This document shows, piece after piece, positions 34,567 to 43,249 of a stretch of DNA of 64,000 bases. The DNA lies in the NCBI GenBank assembly GCA_038317095.1, contig JBBQBB010000008.1, forward strand, positions 1-64,000, written 5' to 3'. The number at the start of each line of letters is the position of its first letter. Within the stretch, counting starts at the first letter, position 1. Position numbers and translations under genes: made by a program. Origin of the DNA: JAGXTF01 sp038317095 (GTDB taxonomy: Bacteria; Bacteroidota; Bacteroidia; NS11-12g; UBA955). Below the pieces are notes generated by a model. It was not told the origin of the DNA, searched no databases, and was given only the letters and a program-made list of their open reading frames with translations.

Positions 34567-35493
34567 ATGAGAACCGTGAAGGTATTTTTGGCAATTATTG
34601 CGTTTAGCGCATCACATTTGGCGGAAGCCCAATTTAAAGGCTTCAAAGGCAAACCCATTGAATTTGGATTTACCATAGGCGCATCCAACTACATTGGCGA
34701 ACTTTCCAAGCCAGTTGCATTGCAAGAAACCCATCCTATGGGTGGCTTAATTTGTAGGTTTAATTTCAATGAATTTTTCACCATTCGCGGAACAGCGGTT
34801 TTCGGCAGAATCAGTGGCAAGGATGCAAATTATTCAAGTGATGCTTACCGCAACCGAAGAAACTTAAGCTTTCGTTCTGACTTGGTAGAATTTAGCGGTA
34901 CCATTGAGTACAATATTTTGGGGTACCAAGAAACCCAACGATACAATCCAGCTACACCTTATTTATTCGCAGGTCTGGGTGTTTTCAAATACAACCCGCT
35001 GGCAAAATTTATTTACCACCCGGAAGCTGATTTGGCCAATGACCCATCTGGCGCTACCCCAGTGCACCCAGCCATATTGAAACAATTCGATGGACAATGG
35101 ATTGAATTGCAACCTTTGGGGACTGAAGGACAGGAAACTACAAAATACAACGACCGCAAACGGTACGCACTAACGCAACTTTGCATTCCCTTTGGTGTTG
35201 GATATAAAAAACAATTCAATGATGTTTGGGCCTGGGGCACTGAACTTGGCATTAGAAAAACATTTACAGACTACCTAGACGATGTGAGCAAAGATTATGT
35301 GGATGAGCAAATTGTGGGTGGAAATAATGGATTTTTAGCGGCTGCATTGAAGGATAGAGCTGCCGAAAAAGGATATAAGAAATTCGACAACGGCGACCCA
35401 CGTGGAAGTGCCGGTAGCGATTGGTATTTTTTCTTAAACTTCACCATAACCCGCAAAATCACAGGAGGTAAACAAGTTTGCTTCCAATTTTAA
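34567..35493 (+). CDS. DUF6089 outer membrane beta-barrel protein (copy 1)
   Basis: A 308-residue protein with signal peptide MRTVKVFLAIIAFSASHLAEAQ and an eight-strand-like barrel: EFGFTIGASNYIGELS, a central FNEFFTIRGTAVFGRISG, and WGTELGIRKTFTDYLDDVSKDYVD, followed by SDWYFFLNFTITRKI. This is the DUF6089 family of Bacteroidota, commonly upstream of uppS and bamA as here, so an outer membrane role linked to barrel assembly is plausible but unproven. A paralogue follows after 9 nt of unassigned sequence. Confidence 0.85.
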   Translation: MRTVKVFLAIIAFSASHLAEAQFKGFKGKPIEFGFTIGASNYIGELSKPVALQETHPMGGLICRFNFNEFFTIRGTAVFGRISGKDANYSSDAYRNRRNLSFRSDLVEFSGTIEYNILGYQETQRYNPATPYLFAGLGVFKYNPLAKFIYHPEADLANDPSGATPVHPAILKQFDGQWIELQPLGTEGQETTKYNDRKRYALTQLCIPFGVGYKKQFNDVWAWGTELGIRKTFTDYLDDVSKDYVDEQIVGGNNGFLAAALKDRAAEKGYKKFDNGDPRGSAGSDWYFFLNFTITRKITGGKQVCFQF

Positions 35494-35502
35494 ACTTTTA
35501 CA

Positions 35503-36324
35503 ATTAAATCTCGTTTATTCATATTTTTTCTGATTGCGCTTATGGCAATCCAATCTGCAACGGCCCAAAAATATTTTACCGGACGCAATGAATTGGGTTG
35601 GACTTTTGGCGCCAGCAACTATTCTGGAGACTTAAGCCATGGGGCGAACATGGACCAATACCACATTTCTGGTGGGGTTTATTTCAAACGAAATTGGTCG
35701 AGTTATTTCACAAACAGACTGCAAGTAAGTTACCTAAAAATTTCGGGCACAGATGTTGGAAACCGGTCCTATTCGGCCCGCAATCTGTCCTTCCAAACTT
35801 CTATTTACGAATTTTCTGATATGGTTGAATTCAATTTTCAAAAATTTGGAATGAATTATAACGACAACCAGTGGACCCCTTATTTTTTTTCTGGTTTAGC
35901 GCTTTTTATGTTCGACCCAGCACGGTTAGAAAATACCGATATCCACTTGCGGAATTTAAAAACCGAAGGCCAAAAAAGAGGTTATAGTCTATTGCAGCCT
36001 TCTGTGCCAATTGGATTCGGAATAAAAACAACGGCTAAGCCAAAAAAAAACCACGGGATTTGGGTCTTAGGTATAGAAGGGTATTGGCGAAAAACTTTTA
36101 CAGATTATTTGGATGATGTGAATGGCAATTATCCATCTTACAAAGCCACCGTCGACAAACAAGGCCAGGGTGCAGCTGACTATAGCCATGCCCAAGTTTT
36201 GAATGGTGGCGCGCCTTATAGCCCAGGCACTATGCGTGGAGATAAACATTTAAAAGACTGGTACTATTTTGTGGGATTCACATTGGCCTTTCGTTTTCCA
36301 GGAAAAGTTTGTCCAGCCATGTAA
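35503..36324 (+). CDS. DUF6089 outer membrane beta-barrel protein (copy 2), probable ATT start
   Basis: A paralogue of the preceding gene (NELGWTFGASNYSGDLS, WVLGIEGYWRKTFTDYLDDV, DWYYFVGFTLAF). The first ATG at 35542 (MAIQSATAQKYF) would leave only the tail of a signal peptide. Read in frame from ATT 35503 the product begins IKSRLFIFFLIALMAIQSATAQ, a complete signal peptide, 9 nt after the previous stop. No ATG, GTG or TTG is available there. So either an ATT start is used or the start codon has a sequence change. Total 273 residues. Confidence 0.75.
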   Translation: MKSRLFIFFLIALMAIQSATAQKYFTGRNELGWTFGASNYSGDLSHGANMDQYHISGGVYFKRNWSSYFTNRLQVSYLKISGTDVGNRSYSARNLSFQTSIYEFSDMVEFNFQKFGMNYNDNQWTPYFFSGLALFMFDPARLENTDIHLRNLKTEGQKRGYSLLQPSVPIGFGIKTTAKPKKNHGIWVLGIEGYWRKTFTDYLDDVNGNYPSYKATVDKQGQGAADYSHAQVLNGGAPYSPGTMRGDKHLKDWYYFVGFTLAFRFPGKVCPAM

Positions 36325-36394
36325 TCCAACAGTTATTTTAGGCAAATTGGCGAATATTTCCTTTATTTTTCAGGGTTTTCAGTCATTTGGTGCT

Positions 36395-36402
36395 TAAATT
36401 TG
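36395..36402 (+). promoter_or_regulatory. -7 box of uppS
   Basis: TAAATTTG, exact match, 15 nt before the preferred GTG start at 36418. The alternative TTG start at 36400 lies within this box. Confidence 0.5.
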
Positions 36403-36417
36403 CCCCACTCTTTTTAC

Positions 36418-37179
36418 GTGGTTCGAAAATCTGAAACTATAACCCAAATTAACAAGGATCGCATTCCGCAGCATGTCGCTATTATTATGGACGGCAATGG
36501 GCGATGGGCGAAAAAAATGGGGCACATTCGGCTTTTTGGGCACAGAAAAGGAGTTAAAACCGTCCGCGAAATTGTAGAAGCCGCCACAGAAATTGGTGTT
36601 AAATATCTTACCCTGTATGCATTCTCTACCGAAAATTGGAATAGACCGCAATCCGAAGTCAATGGCCTTATGGAACTATTGGTTGAAACCATTAAAGAAG
36701 AGACCAATACCCTAATAGAAAAAGGCATTCGACTAAGAATCATTGGCAACCGAAAGCAATTGCCTGCAAAATGTAACAAACAACTGGATGAAACCGTAGA
36801 AGCAACAAAACACGGTGATAAAACTACTTTGATTTTAGCGCTTAGTTATAGTGGAAGATGGGATATTATTGAAGCCGTGAAAAAAATTGCTATTGACGTG
36901 AAAAATGGTGTCATTAACCCAGAAGAAATTAACGAAACCCATCTCAACTTGGCATTAAATACCGGCGAATATCCCAATCCAGATTTGCTTATAAGAACCA
37001 GCGGTGAACAACGTATCAGCAATTTCTTGCTTTGGGAAATTGCCTATTCAGAAATCCATTTTACCGATGTTTTATGGCCCGATTTTTCTAAACAGGACTT
37101 TTATACTGCCATTCTAGATTACCAAAACCGCGAAAGAAGATTTGGTAAAACCAGTGAACAAATATTAACAACCCAATGA
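36418..37179 (+). CDS. uppS: Isoprenyl transferase (undecaprenyl diphosphate synthase)
   Basis: The cis-prenyltransferase that makes undecaprenyl diphosphate, the lipid carrier for peptidoglycan and O-antigen. Motifs: HVAIIMDGNGRWAKK near residue 20, FGHRKGVKTVREIV, LYAFSTENWNRPQSEV and RTSGEQRISNFLLWEIAYSE. I choose the GTG at 36418 (253 residues, MVRKSETITQ) over the TTG at 36400 because the latter is inside the promoter box. Overlaps bamA by 4 nt, the conserved Bacteroidota order. Confidence 0.93.
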   Translation: MVRKSETITQINKDRIPQHVAIIMDGNGRWAKKMGHIRLFGHRKGVKTVREIVEAATEIGVKYLTLYAFSTENWNRPQSEVNGLMELLVETIKEETNTLIEKGIRLRIIGNRKQLPAKCNKQLDETVEATKHGDKTTLILALSYSGRWDIIEAVKKIAIDVKNGVINPEEINETHLNLALNTGEYPNPDLLIRTSGEQRISNFLLWEIAYSEIHFTDVLWPDFSKQDFYTAILDYQNRERRFGKTSEQILTTQ

Positions 37180-39725
37180 AATTTATTTTTAAAACCTTCT
37201 TATTCTGTTTAGTTCTATCATTGGCAAAAGGCTTACATGCTGAAAAAAACACGCTAGACACTGGCAGATATTATACCCTTTTCGAATATAATTTTGTGGA
37301 TCCTGCATCTTATAAAATTAAGAATATACAAGTGGAAGAAGCCAATAACAAACCCATTTCAAAATCTGTTATTGTCATTTATTCGGGGCTATCCATTGGG
37401 CAAACCATCCGCATTCCAGGCAGCGAATTGCCAAAAGCCATTGAAAATGTTTGGGCCCTAAATTATTATTCAGATGTTCAAGTTTTTATCAAACAAACTG
37501 CAGAAAAAGAAGTGATTTTGAATTTTGTAGTAAAAGAACAACCCCGTTTGTCTCGCTACAAATTTTGGAATGTTACCAATGGCCAAGCCAAATCTTTAAA
37601 GGACGAATGCGGCCTTAAAAAAGGAATTTATATAACGCCAAACTTGGTAAACAGAACCAAAAATAGGATTTTAAAATACTTTTGGGATAAAGGTTATTAC
37701 TCAGCAACTGTGAGCATAAAAAGACCTGCGGATACTTTGGCTGGTTATGAAAAATTCGACATTTACATAAACAAAGGGCCAAAGGTTAAAGTATATGATT
37801 TTGATTTTAATGGCAATGCCAATATAACCGATGCTGAATTGCGAAAAATTATTAAAAAACCAAAACGAAGGTACCAAAAAATTAATATTTTCGCTTCTAG
37901 TAAATTTATCGCTGATAAATTTGAAGAACAAAAAACAAATATAGTTTCAAAATATCTAAGCAAAGGTTTTAGAGATGCCAGAATTCTTAGCGACAGTATT
38001 AGCATTGTAAAACCGGGATTAATTACGGTGCATTTAAATATATACGAAGGTAAAAAATATTATTTCCGCAACGTGATTTGGAAAGGAAATATAAAATTTA
38101 GAACTACACTTTTAGATACATTGTTGGGTGTGAAAAAGGGCGATGTTTTTAACCAATCTATTTTGGATGAGAAACTTTACACCAATCCATCTGGCTATGA
38201 TGTTACCAGTTTGTATATGGATGATGGCTATTTGTTTTTTCAAATGCAAACTGTTGAATCCGGAATATACAGTGACAGTATCGATTTAGAAATTCGCATC
38301 AGCGAAGGACCGCAAGCTAGGGTAGGCAATGTATCATGGACAGGCAATACCAAAACAAACGATAGGGTTATTTTACGCGAATTGCGAACCAAACCGGGTG
38401 ATATCTTTAGCCGCGCCGAAATACAAAGAACCATGCGCGATTTGGCGGCCATTGGCTTGTTTAATCCTGCAGAAATGAATGTAAACCCCAAACCCAATCC
38501 ATCAGATGGTACCGTAGATATCGAATACAAATTGGTGGAAAAACCCAGCGACCAAATTGAACTTTCTGGCGGTTGGGGTGGCTCTGGTTTAAACAGAACA
38601 CCCACATTATTAGGCACTGCTGGCGTATCTTTAAATAATTTTAGTACACGTAAATTGTTTAAACCCAAATTGTGGAATCCTGTGCCAACAGGTGACGGTC
38701 AAAAATTGTCTGTACGCGCCAATAGCAATGGTTCTAGTTACCAGGGCTATACCTTTTCGTTTACTGAACCTTGGTTGGGTGGTAAAAAACCAAACTCCCT
38801 TTCTATCAGTTTAAACCATACGGTAAATGCATTTGATTTTCTTCCCAAAACCAATCCAGATAGAAAGGTTTTCTTTTCTACCAGCGCCATGATTTCTTTG
38901 GGTAAAAGATTAAAATGGCCCGATGACTTTTTTAGCATTCAAAATGCCATCAGTTTGCAACAATATAATATACAAAATTTAACCGGGGGTATTTATGGTT
39001 TCCCTTCAGGATTTGAAGGCAAGGCCTACAATTTTAGTTTCGAATCGGTGATTTCCAGAAACTCTATTAGTGACAATATTTATCCCATGTCGGGTAGTTC
39101 TTTTACAGCCACATTGTCTGCCACACCGCCTTATTCCTTAATCGGTAACAAAAATTTTAAAGATGCCTCTCCCATTGAAAAATACAAATGGACCGAGTAT
39201 TATAAAATCAAATTCGATGCAGAATGGTATACCACTTTGTACAAGAAATTGGTTTTCATGACCAAAGCACGATTTGGTTTTTTAAATTATTACAACAAAG
39301 ACATTGGCCAAACCTTCTTTGGTAGATACCAAGTTGGGGGCAGTGGAATTTTTGGTTTTAACTTGGCAGCAACTGAAATAATTAGCCAAAGAGGTTATGA
39401 GAATTATACGATTTCACAAACAGCCATGAATAGCGAATCGGGTGCGCCAATTTTCAATAAATTTACCGCAGAATTGCGCTATGCCATAACCCAAGGCCAA
39501 ACTGCAACAGTTTATTGCTTGGCATTTGCCGAGGCAGGCGATGCCTGGAGAAACATGAAGAATTACAATCCATTTCAGCTTAAGCGCAGTGCCGGTGTAG
39601 GCGTTAGGTTGTTTATGCCTATGTTTGGTCTTATTGGTTTAGATTGGGCATATGGCTTCGATTGGAAAAATACCCGTAGCAGCAAACCCGGACAAATTCA
39701 CTTCTTTATTGGACAGCAGTTCTAA
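37176..39725 (+). CDS. bamA: Outer membrane protein assembly factor BamA
   Basis: An 849-residue Omp85 protein that inserts barrels into the outer membrane. Signal peptide KFIFKTFLFCLVLSLAKGLHA, five POTRA-like domains (about residues 45-455; repeats such as IFINKGPKVKVYDFDF, INIYEGKKYYFRNVIW-like and GPQARVGNVSWTGN), then the barrel with YQGYTFSFTEPWLGGKKPN, the loop-6 motif ISQRGYENY and C-terminal FFIGQQF. Starts in the last 4 nt of uppS. Downstream, where skp/ompH usually follows in this phylum, there is a repeat region and a terminator instead. Confidence 0.95.
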   Translation: MKFIFKTFLFCLVLSLAKGLHAEKNTLDTGRYYTLFEYNFVDPASYKIKNIQVEEANNKPISKSVIVIYSGLSIGQTIRIPGSELPKAIENVWALNYYSDVQVFIKQTAEKEVILNFVVKEQPRLSRYKFWNVTNGQAKSLKDECGLKKGIYITPNLVNRTKNRILKYFWDKGYYSATVSIKRPADTLAGYEKFDIYINKGPKVKVYDFDFNGNANITDAELRKIIKKPKRRYQKINIFASSKFIADKFEEQKTNIVSKYLSKGFRDARILSDSISIVKPGLITVHLNIYEGKKYYFRNVIWKGNIKFRTTLLDTLLGVKKGDVFNQSILDEKLYTNPSGYDVTSLYMDDGYLFFQMQTVESGIYSDSIDLEIRISEGPQARVGNVSWTGNTKTNDRVILRELRTKPGDIFSRAEIQRTMRDLAAIGLFNPAEMNVNPKPNPSDGTVDIEYKLVEKPSDQIELSGGWGGSGLNRTPTLLGTAGVSLNNFSTRKLFKPKLWNPVPTGDGQKLSVRANSNGSSYQGYTFSFTEPWLGGKKPNSLSISLNHTVNAFDFLPKTNPDRKVFFSTSAMISLGKRLKWPDDFFSIQNAISLQQYNIQNLTGGIYGFPSGFEGKAYNFSFESVISRNSISDNIYPMSGSSFTATLSATPPYSLIGNKNFKDASPIEKYKWTEYYKIKFDAEWYTTLYKKLVFMTKARFGFLNYYNKDIGQTFFGRYQVGGSGIFGFNLAATEIISQRGYENYTISQTAMNSESGAPIFNKFTAELRYAITQGQTATVYCLAFAEAGDAWRNMKNYNPFQLKRSAGVGVRLFMPMFGLIGLDWAYGFDWKNTRSSKPGQIHFFIGQQF

Positions 39726-39769
39726 CAAGCTCTTGGCAAGCCCCAAAAGGGGTTACTTAGAGCTTGTTA
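39724..39769. repeat. Hairpin at the bamA 3' end
   Basis: AACAAGCTCT (39724-39733) is the exact reverse complement of AGAGCTTGTT (39760-39769), with CCCCAAAAGGGG at the tip. The hairpin starts within the bamA stop codon. No T-run follows, so it may stabilise the mRNA end. Confidence 0.6.
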
Positions 39770-39875
39770 ATCCACGACCGCAGCGTCGGGATTCATTCAG
39801 CTTTGACAAATGCATTATCTTGGCAAGCCCCAAAAGGGGTTGCTTAGAGCTTGTTAATCCACGACCGCAGCGTCG
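39731..39875. repeat. Two 58-bp direct repeats
   Basis: Copies at 39731-39788 and 39818-39875 differ at one position (A/G) and are 29 bp apart. Each contains the palindrome CCCCAAAAGGGG and ends with CGACCGCAGCGTCG. They are non-coding and resemble a dispersed intergenic repeat unit. Confidence 0.85.
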
Positions 39876-40060
39876 CATAGGCTTCAATCAAAACCAGAGA
39901 TTAAATTGTTGAAAGCCTTTTTGGCACTGACTCGGCTGCGTGTTTCATAACTAAATCTATACTCAAGTTCTCTTTTGTTTTTTAAATTTACGGATTCTGT
40001 TTTACTATTTTATACGCACCAATGGATAAATAACTTTCAAATTTACCTTTTCGATTGAAT
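39876..40060. other. Intergenic sequence after the repeats
   Basis: AT-rich spacer between the repeats and the terminator. No promoter box, ORF or RNA gene recognised. Confidence 0.4.
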
Positions 40061-40091
40061 AAAAAAGACCGAAATTTTCGGTCTTTTTTTT
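40060..40091. terminator. Bidirectional terminator
   Basis: AAAAAAGACCGAAA (40061-40074) is the exact reverse complement of TTTCGGTCTTTTTT, with T-runs on both strands. It ends the bamA transcript and the tail-tube operon. Confidence 0.88.
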
Positions 40092-40545
40092 ATGTATAAA
40101 ACGCGGAATAATGCCTTTCAACAATATTTGTAAAAAATAAAATATTCTGCGGAAATACATTCTGGAAATGCAATCCTAAACACCCAATATAATTTACTTT
40201 TATTGAAAACTTTTTAGGTGCTTTTTCATTGGTAAGCCACGGATAAAGCAAACCGGCAAAGCATTCAATGGTTTCTCCTGGAGCCAATGTTCCATGTATT
40301 TCTGAAAAAAGACTGCTTTCGTTCCAAATAGAAAAACTAAGTCCTTCTAATAGAACAGGCAATTGGATATTGAGTTCTAATTGGATATTTTTTACGGGTT
40401 TTTTTCCGCAATTCTTTAGTACAAAATACAACTCCCCGTTGTGATATCTTAGATTAAAAACAACGCTATTGCCCCTAAGTGTTAAAACTTTTCGTTTGGG
40501 CAATGTTGTCCTATTTGCAGATTGTATTCTTTGACTGTCAGACAT
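40090..40545 (-). CDS. Unknown protein coupled to a tail-tube protein
   Basis: A 151-residue protein that I do not recognise. A basic N-terminus (residues 1-20) precedes a predicted beta-sandwich: VVFNLRYHNGELYFVLKN, VKNIQLELNIQLP, HGTLAPGETIECFAGLLYP and FSIKVNYIGCLGLHF. The spacing of strands and the APGET turn resemble immunoglobulin-like (CARDB-type) domains, which is only an impression. No signal peptide. Its start overlaps the tail-tube gene by 8 nt, so the two are made together and may interact. Confidence 0.7.
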   Translation of the reverse strand: MSDSQRIQSANRTTLPKRKVLTLRGNSVVFNLRYHNGELYFVLKNCGKKPVKNIQLELNIQLPVLLEGLSFSIWNESSLFSEIHGTLAPGETIECFAGLLYPWLTNEKAPKKFSIKVNYIGCLGLHFQNVFPQNILFFTNIVERHYSAFYT

Positions 40546-40972
40546 TTTCTATAATCAAACCTTCATGCGCCAATTCGATACTTTCAATGGCAACCTCATT
40601 GCCAGTGGCATTTAAAACGGGTCCTACTAATTTAACAGGAAATGCGTTTCGCACTTTCCAGATTGTAACTGGTTCATGCTTCTCATTTAAAAGTTTAATT
40701 ACTACATCCCTCCGTTCAACCTTGTTGTAGGAAATGGTATTTAACCAGGCATAAAATTCATTATCCCGTGGCACTATGCCGCGTTTTAATATTACGCTGG
40801 CATATTTATGCAATCCCGGCATTTTACTTAAATGGAATTCTGGACTATTTCCTTCACGGTAAGCAATGGTTTCAACTTCGATATTTAAGCCTGAAACTTC
40901 TGTAAATCCGATTCTAGTTCCGCCCCATTCCACGATAAAATGAAAAACAGGCAAAGGATTTTGATTTGACAT
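40538..40972 (-). CDS. Contractile tail-tube protein (gp19/TIGR02241-like), orphan
   Basis: A 144-residue protein of the phage T4 gp19-like tail-tube family shared with extracellular contractile injection systems. Family features: PLPVFHFIVEWGGTRIGFTEVSGL near the N-terminus (residues 6-29), EVETIAYREGNSPEFHLSKMPG, LKRGIVPRDNEFYAWLNTI, and the C-terminal AIESIELAHEGLIIE. No sheath, baseplate, spike or ATPase gene is nearby; only one small unknown gene follows in the operon. It has its own promoter and terminator. Confidence 0.85.
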   Translation of the reverse strand: MSNQNPLPVFHFIVEWGGTRIGFTEVSGLNIEVETIAYREGNSPEFHLSKMPGLHKYASVILKRGIVPRDNEFYAWLNTISYNKVERRDVVIKLLNEKHEPVTIWKVRNAFPVKLVGPVLNATGNEVAIESIELAHEGLIIENV

Positions 40973-40976
40973 AATA

Positions 40977-40984
40977 CAAATCTA
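40977..40984 (-). promoter_or_regulatory. -7 box of the tail-tube operon
   Basis: TAGATTTG on the minus strand, exact match, ending 5 nt before the ATG at 40972, and lying just downstream of the rny terminator. Predicts a leaderless mRNA and an independent two-gene transcript. Confidence 0.55.
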
Positions 40985-41001
40985 ACACAAAATGGGACAA
41001 A

Positions 41002-41031
41002 AAAAAAGACCAACGTAGGTTGGTCTTTTCA
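41002..41031 (-). terminator. Terminator of the pheT-zapA-rny operon
   Basis: AAAAGACCAAC (41004-41014) and GTTGGTCTTTT (41019-41029) pair perfectly around a 4-nt loop, with a long T-run on the minus strand. Confidence 0.92.
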
Positions 41032-41050
41032 TGTAATTTCTATTAAATAT

Positions 41051-42592
41051 TTATTTTGCTATTCCCACGCTGCGTTTTTCGCGGATCACTGTAATTTTCA
41101 CTTGACCTGGGTATTTCATTTCAGTCATAATGCGGTTGCTCAATTCAAATGCCAATACGTCTGCTTGGTCATCCGTTGATTTTTCGGCACTCATTATAAT
41201 ACGCAACTCACGACCTGCTTGGATTGCAAAAGCCTTTTCCACTCCTGGATAACCCAAAGCCATATTTTCCATTTCTTTGATGCGCTGCACATAATGTTCA
41301 TCGCCACGGCGGGCACCAGGCCTAGAGCCAGAAATGGCATCACAAGCTTGTACTACTGGTGCAATAAGGCAATTCATTTCAATCTCATCATGGTGGGCTC
41401 CAACTGCATTGATTACCTCTGGATGTTCTCCGTATTTTTCAACGAGTTTCATGCCCAACAAAGCGTGCGGTGTTTCTTCGTCAAAATCAGGGCATTTTCC
41501 AATGTCATGCAACAAACCCGCCCTTTTGGCCAGTTTCACATTCAATCCCATTTCAGCCGCCATAGTTGCGCACAAACGTGCAACTTCCCGGCTGTGCTTT
41601 AGCAAATTTTGACCATAAGAACTGCGGAAACGCATACGACCCACATAACGAATCAATTCTGGATGCAAGCCTGTAATGCCAAGGTCCACAACGGTGCGTT
41701 CTCCCCATTCCACAACTTCCTCATCAATTTGCTTTTTCACCTTTTCCACCACTTCTTCAATGCGGGCTGGGTGAATACGGCCATCTTTAATCAACCTTTC
41801 CAAAGAAACCCTTGCTATTTCCCTACGGATAGGATCATAACAAGAAAGTACAATTGTTTCTGGGGTATCGTCAATCAATATTTCCACTCCCGTTGCAGCT
41901 TCAATGGCTTTTATGTTCCTTCCTTCACGACCAATGATTCTGCCTTTTACATCGTCATTTTCCAACGGGAAAGAGGTAACAGTATTGTCAATTGCCGTCT
42001 CCGCGGCGGTGCGCTGAATGGTCTGAAGAACAATTTTCTTAGCATCTTTCGTAGCGCTTAACTTCGCCTCTTCAATGATGTTTTTAGCTATTGTAAGACC
42101 TTCGTTATGCGAAGTATGGCGAATGTTTTCAAACATTTGTTCCTTCGCTTCCCCTGCAGTTAAACCCGCCACCTTTTCAAGTTGCTTTAGTTGTTGCTCC
42201 CGCACTTGGTCAACATCGCGTTGTTTGATCTTCAAACCTTCCGCTTGCGCGTCAAAACTTTGCTTTTGCTTCGCAAATTCACCGTCTCGCTGCTGCACAT
42301 CCTTAAGTTTTGAGTCCAAGGACTGCTCCTTTTGTTTGATGCGATTTTCGGAATTCACCAATTCCTGGCTGCGCTTGTTCACATCACGGTCGTGGTCTGA
42401 ACGCATTTGCATAAATTTCTCTTTTGCTTCTAAAATTCTGTCTTTCTTAATGTTCTCACCTTGGGCCTTAGCCTCTTCAATGAGTGAATTGCGTTCCCTA
42501 TCTAATTGCTTTTTGCGAAACAATACAAACAACAAGTAACCAAGCAACAAACCAATGGCTGTGCCTGCAAGGATGTAAATAAAATTTTCCAT
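41051..42592 (-). CDS. rny: Ribonuclease Y
   Basis: A 513-residue membrane-anchored endoribonuclease that starts mRNA decay. N-terminal helix FIYILAGTAIGLLLGYLLFVLF, a long coiled coil (about 30-200), KH domain (about 205-265; GRIIGREGRNIKAIEAATG) and HD domain (about 330-425; HSREVARLCATMAAEMG, RAGLLHDIGK). Length is normal. Downstream of zapA by 68 nt on the same strand, ended by a strong terminator. Confidence 0.96.
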   Translation of the reverse strand: MENFIYILAGTAIGLLLGYLLFVLFRKKQLDRERNSLIEEAKAQGENIKKDRILEAKEKFMQMRSDHDRDVNKRSQELVNSENRIKQKEQSLDSKLKDVQQRDGEFAKQKQSFDAQAEGLKIKQRDVDQVREQQLKQLEKVAGLTAGEAKEQMFENIRHTSHNEGLTIAKNIIEEAKLSATKDAKKIVLQTIQRTAAETAIDNTVTSFPLENDDVKGRIIGREGRNIKAIEAATGVEILIDDTPETIVLSCYDPIRREIARVSLERLIKDGRIHPARIEEVVEKVKKQIDEEVVEWGERTVVDLGITGLHPELIRYVGRMRFRSSYGQNLLKHSREVARLCATMAAEMGLNVKLAKRAGLLHDIGKCPDFDEETPHALLGMKLVEKYGEHPEVINAVGAHHDEIEMNCLIAPVVQACDAISGSRPGARRGDEHYVQRIKEMENMALGYPGVEKAFAIQAGRELRIIMSAEKSTDDQADVLAFELSNRIMTEMKYPGQVKITVIREKRSVGIAK

Positions 42593-42660
42593 TTCGTCTC
42601 TCTCTTTTTTAGGTTTTTTAAGAGGCGCTGAAGAAATACTTAAAGAATAAAAAGGAGGTT

Positions 42661-42948
42661 CTAAAACCCTTGCAACAAGTCTTCCAACTTGGTTAACTCT
42701 TCTTCTACATTGCCTTCTGTTAATTCTCCCGATCTGAGATTTCTAACCAAATCACCTGTAAAGTCAAGAGCAGCCCATGCAAGCCGGTCTATTGTTTCGC
42801 CAGTATTGAAAGACTTGAAGTCATCCATCCGCCGATTTATCATGCGTGCTGCCAGCCTTACAAATTCTTCGTCTTTGCGGGCAACTTTCAGCGGCATCAT
42901 TCGATCCGCCACCATCACCCTTATTGGAATTTTTTCGTCTGGTTGCAC
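42661..42948 (-). CDS. zapA: Cell division protein ZapA
   Basis: A 95-residue ZapA-like protein, which bundles FtsZ at the division ring. Pattern: IPIRVMVADRMMPLKVARKDE at the N-terminus (residues 7-27), then VRLAARMINRRM and a helical C-terminus. It lies 6 nt from the small coiled-coil gene and upstream of rny, the conserved order in the phylum. Confidence 0.9.
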   Translation of the reverse strand: MQPDEKIPIRVMVADRMMPLKVARKDEEFVRLAARMINRRMDDFKSFNTGETIDRLAWAALDFTGDLVRNLRSGELTEGNVEEELTKLEDLLQGF

Positions 42949-42954
42949 TTTTCC

Positions 42955-43245
42955 TTATTCGTTCAGTAAATCTATGCACCTATCTATCTCACGAACCAAC
43001 TCATTGATTTTGATTTTTACATCGAAACTGTCTGAGCCTGTCAAAGATAAATTCTTTGCAAGTTTAATCATTTTATTCCGTTCTGTTAGCTCTAGGATCG
43101 TATTTTTTTGCAATTCTATTGTTTTCTCTAACTCATCGGCCTTGTTTTTCAAGATTTCATTCTCTTCCCGCGCCTGATTTTTTTCTTCAAGCAACCTTTC
43201 TACTTTTAAACGAATAACGGTAAGTCTATGTTCTAAGCCTTCCAT
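42955..43245 (-). CDS. Small coiled-coil protein next to zapA
   Basis: A 96-residue protein that is nearly all coiled coil (residues 1-60, heptads rich in Leu/Glu/Lys), with the C-terminal VKIKINELVREIDRCIDLLNE block common to zapA-linked Bacteroidota proteins. By size and context it resembles ZapB-type division factors, which is inference. It lies 4 nt after pheT and 6 nt before zapA. Confidence 0.8.
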   Translation of the reverse strand: MEGLEHRLTVIRLKVERLLEEKNQAREENEILKNKADELEKTIELQKNTILELTERNKMIKLAKNLSLTGSDSFDVKIKINELVREIDRCIDLLNE

Positions 43246-43249
43246 CGCA

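Noticed and set aside
39652..39912. 86-codon ORF with an internal amino-acid repeat
   Set aside because: Produced by the non-coding 58-bp repeats overlapping the end of bamA in another frame.
42075..42539. Cysteine/serine-rich plus-strand ORF
   Set aside because: Shadow of the rny coiled coil (Glu/Lys/Gln codons read antisense).
42593..42660. Possible small RNA between zapA and rny
   Set aside because: Only 68 nt with no stable structure visible; too short for a 6S-like RNA.
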